In this document: positions 9,424 through 14,870 of the stretch, in pieces
Layout: every line of letters begins with the position of its first letter
Position numbering within the stretch: position 1 is the first letter of the stretch
Assembly: GCA_027576995.1 (NCBI GenBank)
Contig: JANBQC010000657.1
Coordinates: 1-14,870 of the forward strand
Reading direction: 5' to 3'
DNA: 14,870 nucleotides
Source of the DNA: Dimargaris cristalligena
Taxonomy: Eukaryota > Kickxellomycota > Dimargaritomycetes > Dimargaritales > Dimargaritaceae
Notes under the pieces: model-generated
Databases searched by the model: none
What the model was told of the DNA's origin: nothing
Seen by the model: the letters and a program-made list of their open reading frames with translations, nothing else
Program-made: the position numbers and the translations under genes

Positions 9424-11844
9424 ATGAAACCCACCCAGGTTCTATCCGAGTCCCGGCGACCGGTCACTCAACCCTCTACTGAGTCCCTGGGCCCCGTCCA
9501 CCACAGTCTACAGTACTACTCCGTATACCCACGGAAAAAGTCGGCACCCGAACCCCGGAGTATGGCCAAAGTCCAGTCAGCCCCGCTACCACCTCTGACG
9601 ACTCCTCAGCCCCGCACACCCGTTCGGCCGTCGTTTCAGCGTAAATTCTCCAACGATGACGTTCTCTACTGTCGCCGGTCCCTTCCCTCCTTCTTTGTCG
9701 CTAATATACCCAGTCCCGCTCCCCGCAAATCCGTTCCCAGCTCTTCCCGGAGCTCACGTACCCTTACTTTAGAGACCGACTCGAATTATTATTACGGTGA
9801 TTTAGATTTGATTACCGCACTAGCCCAGCGTCTTCAGTTTATCATCAATTCCCGTCGGAGCATTTCGGGTCCCTGTCAACGTGTCTCCCAGGACTCTACC
9901 TGGACTACCGACAGCAACGCCAGTAATGGCCACAGCGCACTCTCATCCGCCCCCAAGCGCGGTTCGGGCTATTTTGGCTCGCAACCCCCTCCCCGGCGGA
10001 ACACATACCCAATCAATCTCCCTACTCAGGTCGCTGGTTACCTTTGCGATCTCGATAAATGTCTGGCTCTGGCCAAGAGTAAAGCTAAGCCCAAGCCGCC
10101 CACAACCGAGTTCGTACCATCGCCCCTGACCCAGGTGCCCATGCCTGACCGCGATACACGTAAAGTAGCTACCGCCGGGGCCCCCCTTCCAACCATTCCC
10201 CCCGAACTGGCCGAGGCATTGGCCCGCGCACCGTCCGTTAATTTAAACCCCCAGCCATTGCTTCCCCGCCAACCTTCCAATATGCGCTTCCGGAAGCTTC
10301 CCTCGGTTGTTCCCCCGCCCTCTAGTAACCAGTCTTCTACTACATCCCTGATCGGTGAAATGCCTACCCACCCCTCCGAATCCCTTACCTCGCTCGCTTC
10401 CCCTCCGCCCTCTGCCTATGGTTTTATGGTGAATTCTAGCAATCCCTCCATCGTGAACGATAATGGAAATGGAATAGCCACTCCCCCCCTTACCGGTAAC
10501 CCCATGACCCGGAAATCGGATAAGAACCTTTTTTCGCTTCTTCGCAAGTCAAATACCCTCACTTCAGATCCCCGATTGGTCTCTCCCACCAACTCGGACG
10601 CTTCCCCTACTTTCCGTAATACCGGTCTGAGTCGGGAGCCTACCATGTCTTCCATCCGATCTCGTAAATCTATTCTCCCCTCCTTGTTGAGTCAGACTGG
10701 CTCTGTTCATTCCGCAGAGACGGCCTCCCTATCCGAGAACAACTTGGGTGGCCACACCATGGTCCGCCAGACCTCTTCCTCCAGCGACCATGCCCTGGAG
10801 CACCAGGTCACCCTACGGGACGTAACTTTGAGCTGTGCTCACAAGGGCTGGCTCAATAAATTGACCGTGACCCACTCGGCCATTTTCGCACGCAAGTCGT
10901 GGAGGCGGCGCTTCTTCGTCCTCTGTGGGTCGGCCCTGTACCGATTCAAATCCGGTACACCGGACTCCCTGTCTAGCGAAACCCTAGGACTGACGCCCGA
11001 GAGCATTGTGTGTGTCTCTGACGCCTTCCCCGGCAGACGATGGGTCCTGGAGGTTACATCGCTCAACATCGGAACGTGGTTCATCCAGGCCGAGGGCAAA
11101 GAGGACATGAAGCAATGGATGTCAGCTCTGAAGGCAGCCGTAGGTCGAATTCAGTATAGCTCGACCCGCAATCTTTCGCACACCGTGGCTGGCGACACGG
11201 CTGTGGGATCAGGAGGTAGTCGAGGGGCCTACTTTCAGCCCTCGCCCGTGTCCAGCTCCTCTGGGGATCGATCGGGTGCGGAGCTAAGTGGGTCCGAGAA
11301 CGAAGAAATTGCCGACGAGCTGCAGCAGAACCCGCTGACCCCTGAGTCGGTGCGCGGACTTCTTAACGATAATATTGGTTCCTTATCCATTATGCTCTAC
11401 CCCGGTACAAACCGTCGCGCGTCCCAATCGTCCGATTCGACGGCCATCATGAGCCCCCGCCTGTCCTGGGCCAGTCGGGCCAATAGCCGACTGTCGGGTG
11501 CCAGTCACAGCAACTACAGCCCCGTGTTACCTGATTTGCATCAGGGTGCGGTTTCGGGACCGGATGGAGGCTCATCCCAGCCTCGGTCGTACTTCGACAG
11601 CATGCTTTACAAACATCCTCTCCCCACCCCAGCCTATACCACTACCCCGACTTTGCCAACTCCTAGCTCGACCGGGGTGCCTGATTTCTCACCGGGACTA
11701 GCCAACGGTGGTTACCCTAATGGTGTGGATACCATGACTAGTTCCCGTACAGGGGGGCTCAACCTTAACGATCGGCGACCTGCCCCCACCACCAACCCAT
11801 CCTCAACCGCTTTGCCCATAGTGCGGGAGGATCTCGCGGATTAG
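9424..11844 (+). CDS. PH-domain protein with long Ser/Pro-rich flanks
   Basis: This is a single exon of 806 residues. The first in-frame ATG is at 9424; the frame is open back to a TGA at 9232, but no earlier ATG exists. A pleckstrin-homology domain spans about residues 473-573. It starts HKGWLNKL, continues with the basic patch ARKSWRRRFFVL (489-500), has an insert rich in Ser and Pro, then WVLEV and WFIQAEG, and ends with the helix MKQWMSAL carrying the near-invariant Trp565. The spaced Lys/Arg pattern (Lys479, Lys491, Arg494-496) is typical of phosphoinositide binding, which suggests recruitment to a membrane; this is inference. Flanking regions (1-470, 580-806) are disordered, rich in Ser, Pro and Thr with many SP/TP sites that could be phosphorylated. 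There is no second domain, membrane segment or signal peptide. I do not recognise a named orthologue. It is convergent with COX16. Confidence 0.88.
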   Translation: MKPTQVLSESRRPVTQPSTESLGPVHHSLQYYSVYPRKKSAPEPRSMAKVQSAPLPPLTTPQPRTPVRPSFQRKFSNDDVLYCRRSLPSFFVANIPSPAPRKSVPSSSRSSRTLTLETDSNYYYGDLDLITALAQRLQFIINSRRSISGPCQRVSQDSTWTTDSNASNGHSALSSAPKRGSGYFGSQPPPRRNTYPINLPTQVAGYLCDLDKCLALAKSKAKPKPPTTEFVPSPLTQVPMPDRDTRKVATAGAPLPTIPPELAEALARAPSVNLNPQPLLPRQPSNMRFRKLPSVVPPPSSNQSSTTSLIGEMPTHPSESLTSLASPPPSAYGFMVNSSNPSIVNDNGNGIATPPLTGNPMTRKSDKNLFSLLRKSNTLTSDPRLVSPTNSDASPTFRNTGLSREPTMSSIRSRKSILPSLLSQTGSVHSAETASLSENNLGGHTMVRQTSSSSDHALEHQVTLRDVTLSCAHKGWLNKLTVTHSAIFARKSWRRRFFVLCGSALYRFKSGTPDSLSSETLGLTPESIVCVSDAFPGRRWVLEVTSLNIGTWFIQAEGKEDMKQWMSALKAAVGRIQYSSTRNLSHTVAGDTAVGSGGSRGAYFQPSPVSSSSGDRSGAELSGSENEEIADELQQNPLTPESVRGLLNDNIGSLSIMLYPGTNRRASQSSDSTAIMSPRLSWASRANSRLSGASHSNYSPVLPDLHQGAVSGPDGGSSQPRSYFDSMLYKHPLPTPAYTTTPTLPTPSSTGVPDFSPGLANGGYPNGVDTMTSSRTGGLNLNDRRPAPTTNPSSTALPIVREDLAD

Positions 11845-13144
11845 CCACTCGGTTCGTTAATCTTTACCCTAACTTTCCCCCAGGCCTACTGTAGGTGTGT
11901 TTATTTTTCTGTTGTTAGTATGTGAATGGCGGTCTGCACCCATTTGGTCTTGCCTCAGATTGCCTTTTTTGTAATATCTGCCGCCATGATTTACGTTTAG
12001 AGAACAAGGGTCCTACCTACGTTTCAGTTTGTCAGTCTGGTTACTCACTACGCTACAATGCATCGCGGAACCAATGTATTATCCCGCCCTATTACATCGC
12101 CTCTCCCATCATTTACGCATTTCCACCATTCTGTGTTACAACGACGTTTCCGAGCGAAGCTGATAATTATTCGTGTTATTTATGTATCAGTAGTTGTCAC
12201 ATTCTCTCTCTGTCTCTTGGTATCATCACTTCCCTTCTACATCGGGTTTAATTTAGCGTTTATGGCGCTTGCTTTGATATTGCGAACCCTCTAATTGATG
12301 ACACCTTCCCTGCTTATATATTCACACTGCTCTTCCTCAAACCTCGCTCCCTTGTAATTTCTATTTCTATTTCTGGTTTCCCATCCCACACTTGAACATC
12401 TCAATGCGCATTTATATATACCCATTTGTGTAGTTTCAATATCTTCGTGGGGAATGTTTAGTTTCCAGATGTGGATTTAGGATATGCCGGTGGAATAATG
12501 TTCACTTATCCAGGGTACTGCCAGTGGCGTCTCTAAATTAATTCCACAACTCCTATCACCAATTTCCCCCAAAATATCACACGCTTAGTCCCCCTCCCTT
12601 CACTTCATATTTCCCGAATGGTTTACCCAGGCTCTAAAAACCCACTCCCACCATTTATTATTTGCTATTATTTCCCCGACATCCCTGATTCTTGTATATT
12701 TCAATAATTCGATTGTAATTCTTCAATACAACCTACACGGCCACAACTTAGCATATTTGGCACTTACCTGGAATATAAATGAACATCCTCCATATGTGTA
12801 TGAAAGTAGCAGGAAGAAGCTCTATTATAGCATTTAGATTAGGCGATGATATTAGTGAGTACCAGCTGGTCTAGTCAAAATAGTCATGGGCGATCACTGG
12901 TGTGTTTTTTAGAGGTACATTTACTTTTGGAATAGTATGGTATATGTATAATATATATAGTATAGTTGGTAAACCCGTAGTTGGGACTGAATCTAGGGAT
13001 ATGTATCTGGAATCCCCTATGGTACGAAACATAGGGGGTGGGTTATTATCTGGAGTCAAGGGAGTATTGGTATTTGGATCCAGACAGGCTCAGTTAAGCC
13101 ATCCCCTAATATTGATAAATGGGAGGTAGTGACGTTTGGTCGGT
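11845..13144. other. Convergent 3' spacer between the PH gene and COX16
   Basis: No gene was found. The first 450 bases are CT-rich and give low-quality open frames (to 12251 and 12294, +). The rest is AT-rich, with a run of alternating TA sequence at about 12935-12965. It should contain the 3' ends and polyadenylation sites of both flanking genes, but no canonical AATAAA stands out for the PH gene. For COX16 an AATAAA on the - strand overlaps its stop codon. Confidence 0.6.
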
Positions 13145-14053
13145 TTATTCGTCCTGCCCTGGTGGGCGTTGAACCCGCTGGTTTTGCCAATCGTCCAGGT
13201 CTTTCTCTTGTAACCGCTAATTGAGCCGGATATGCGGTGAGGTAAGAGGTGGCAGATGATACCAAATGGGGGAAAGAATGGTACCAGATAAAATAATGGA
13301 AATAAATTAGCTAAATCCGGAATAATTCGCGACGATGATGTGTGCTCAGGGGGAGGGGAGGGCTGAGAATGCGGGTTAGTTATAGAAGCCGGCGTGCAAC
13401 TGCAACTGCAAATCAATCCATAACCCATAATGATGCACAAGGTCTCCTAATGGCGCTAATGAAGGTGTAACTTCTTACCCAGTACTCTTCCTGTAGCGAT
13501 AAGGGGCGGCGGTTGACCTTCATTTTTAGTTCGTCTTCATTGGTTAGCTGGTGGCAGTTTAGTAAGTAAGGGAGGGAGGGGGTCGTGTCAAGAGAGACAG
13601 ATAAATAAGGGGGGAGCCTGGTGGTTTAGTACAGGTGTCATTATTATTGATCGCGAAGAACACCGGAACAGACGCAACAATTAGCGTATTATATATATAG
13701 TTTCCTACCCTCACCCGGCCCAATGGAAACAGACATTAGTTTACCAACACACCTCTATGACATGTGGTGAGGGGGGTAGAGGGCAGCGAGAGAGTTGGGG
13801 CATACCCCCCACTCCTAGTAAAGTCGAGAGGGCCCCCATTGTTCAATGGGTGGAAGGGGTGTTGACTTACCACTCCCTTATTCTCATCGTGAAGATCGTA
13901 GCGGGTTTGGGCAATGGGGGCTAGAGCGAGTGACCCCAAGACCATGGTCGCAATGAACGGCAGGCCAAAAAACAGAAAGGGATTGCGGAGCGTGCGTTCG
14001 TAGTATTTACTGTACTTGGCATAGGCCCACGGGCGTTCTGAGAACGAGGGCAT
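13145..14053 (-). CDS. COX16: COX16, cytochrome c oxidase assembly protein; three exons
   Basis: Reading on the - strand, the exons are 14053-13871, 13547-13479 and 13216-13145, giving 107 residues with all junctions in phase 0. COX16 is an inner mitochondrial membrane protein that helps assemble complex IV around Cox1/Cox2. Visible hallmarks are a basic N-terminus, NPFLFFGLPF and one hydrophobic segment (about residues 25-48), then QTRYDLHD, which carries the conserved RYD (51-53). Exon 2 ends LSLQEEYW (77-84), matching the family DLKEEYY motif. Exon 3 begins RLQ and has DDWQNQRVQRP (92-102), matching the WxxxRVxRP signature. The length equals that of typical fungal and animal COX16 (about 105-120). 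The ATG at 14053 is the first in frame; upstream codons are open to 14203 but lack ATG. Expression level cannot be judged from the sequence. Confidence 0.93.
13217..13478 (-). other. Intron 2 of COX16
   Basis: The donor GTAAGA follows the TGG codon of EEYW, and the acceptor TTAG ends at 13217. The next exon opens cgg tta caa (RLQ), exactly continuing the conserved EEYxRLQ block of the family. Confidence 0.82.
13548..13870 (-). other. Intron 1 of COX16
   Basis: On the - strand the donor GTAAGT starts at 13870, directly after a GTG codon, and the acceptor CAG ends at 13548. Exon 2 then reads LTNEDELKMK in phase 0. The unspliced frame stays open past the donor for some 45 codons, which hides this boundary from simple ORF calling. 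Confidence 0.8.
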
Positions 14054-14169
14054 AGTGGCGAATGGTTTATGGACCCGAAATGGAGGGGAGGTGGATAGTG
14101 GCCGAAGGAGTGCGTATGTGTGTGTGTCTTTGTGTATGTGGAGGGGGGAGAGCAAATCAGTTGGTAAAC

Positions 14170-14174
14170 ATTGG
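14170..14174 (-). promoter_or_regulatory. CCAAT box upstream of COX16
   Basis: ATTGG on the + strand is CCAAT on the - strand, about 117 bases before the COX16 start. In fungi many nuclear genes for respiratory proteins are controlled by the CCAAT-binding HAP complex, which makes this site plausible. A five-base match can be chance. Confidence 0.3.
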
Positions 14175-14870
14175 GCGAAAATAAACACTAAAACTAAGGG
14201 CAATTACAAAAGGAGAAGTAAGCAGGGAAAGAAATTCAATATGAGGGTAAAAAAAGAAAAGAGGGGAGTAGGGGAAAAATGTGGGTATAGGCTAATGTGG
14301 TTCGGGCTATTTTGAATGGGGAAGGATGCTGGCGCACATTAGCGCTACTACTAGTGGGTACCTTATTTGTACAACGGAAACTCGGCCCATAGTGGTAGCC
14401 GAGTTGGCTATTCCCCGCAACCGGCACAAACGTAAGGGGACTAAAGGGATATTGTCCCTAGAGCAGCAATACAGACACAATAGTGGTAGGCCCCAATAAA
14501 AATACACCCACTTTCGTGTTACAGCACTAATATATTGCTGAAAAATAGATTGCAAGCCTAACATCATCATCCTCCCTCTCAAACCAGCATAATAATAAAG
14601 TAATTAATATGGGAAAAACCGGCATTAAACATGGACGGCACTTGTGGAACAGTCAACGAACCGTTAAGAGCCTATAAACCACAGCTAGACACTGATTAGA
14701 ATATAAACAGAGACATTCCATTGTTTGTCTAGATAGCGATATCTCTAATCTGTCGAATATATAACCCTACTCACCCCATCCGTATAATCACCAATACATG
14801 GTGTATTGCACTAACGACAGGGGAACACCAAGTGCTGCCCAGGGATAAGCACTATAATTCACATTTACAT
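14175..14870. other. Region upstream of COX16, no gene seen
   Basis: The 14175-14290 part is purine-rich on the + strand, so pyrimidine-rich on the COX16 coding strand, as expected of a fungal promoter. Beyond it there are only short open frames and one perfect inverted repeat at 14379-14405. Confidence 0.55.
14379..14405. repeat. Perfect 8-bp inverted repeat with 11-base spacer
   Basis: AACTCGGC at 14379-14386 is the exact reverse complement of GCCGAGTT at 14398-14405. It could be a dyad operator or a small hairpin, or chance in 15 kb of sequence. It lies about 330 bases upstream of the COX16 start. Confidence 0.45.

Noticed and set aside
11922..12294. + strand frames just behind the PH gene
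   Set aside because: CT-rich 3' flank with no ATG in context, low-complexity hydrophobic text and no splice signal linking them to the PH exon.
13736..14203. 155-codon single-exon version of COX16 on the - strand
   Set aside because: It starts with TTG rather than ATG and reads through the GTAAGT donor. The spliced model restores the conserved EEYxRLQ and WxxxRVxRP blocks.

Overview
The window looks like nuclear DNA from a fungus. Its genes are split by GT-AG introns, it encodes a fungal-type mitochondrial COX16, and it carries a large Ser/Pro-rich protein with a pleckstrin-homology domain. There are no bacterial operons or Shine-Dalgarno sites. Introns of about 240-320 bases, wide spaces between genes and an MPND-like gene suggest an early-diverging (zygosporic) fungus rather than a yeast. 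That placement is inference and I cannot name the species.

Three intact protein genes can be supported. (1) On the + strand at 1072-3222, a three-exon gene encodes a 529-residue protein with an MPN/JAMM-type domain closest in pattern to metazoan MPND/MYSM1, but lacking the zinc-binding residues. (2) On the + strand at 9424-11844, one uninterrupted reading frame encodes an 806-residue protein with a PH domain at about residues 473-573. (3) On the - strand at 14053-13145, a three-exon gene encodes 107-residue COX16, a cytochrome c oxidase assembly factor. It runs convergently with gene 2. I rebuilt the two spliced genes by hand. All four introns are phase 0, and each exon reads openly through its junctions.

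Between genes 1 and 2 lies about 6 kb without an intact gene. From about 3334 to 5090 the + strand carries clearly coding-like text broken by stops of all three kinds and by frame changes. Its ordered motifs resemble the C-terminal half of POP1, the large protein subunit of RNase P/MRP, so I call it a decayed POP1-like pseudogene, with moderate confidence in the family. A second, weaker coding relic lies at about 6386-6729. The rest up to 7200 holds only short open frames and a GA microsatellite.

From about 7210 to 9423 the + strand is strongly pyrimidine-rich. It has two TATA boxes (7210, 8650), two plausible introns and several short upstream frames, and reads best as the promoter and long leader of the PH gene. 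The first 1071 bases hold the promoter of the MPN gene (TATA-like site and two CCAAT boxes) and otherwise nothing recognised. Positions 11845-13144 are the convergent 3' spacer. Upstream of COX16 (14054-14870) there is one CCAAT element and a short perfect inverted repeat. The three intact genes do not form an obvious pathway. I found no tRNA, rRNA, CRISPR array or intact mobile element.
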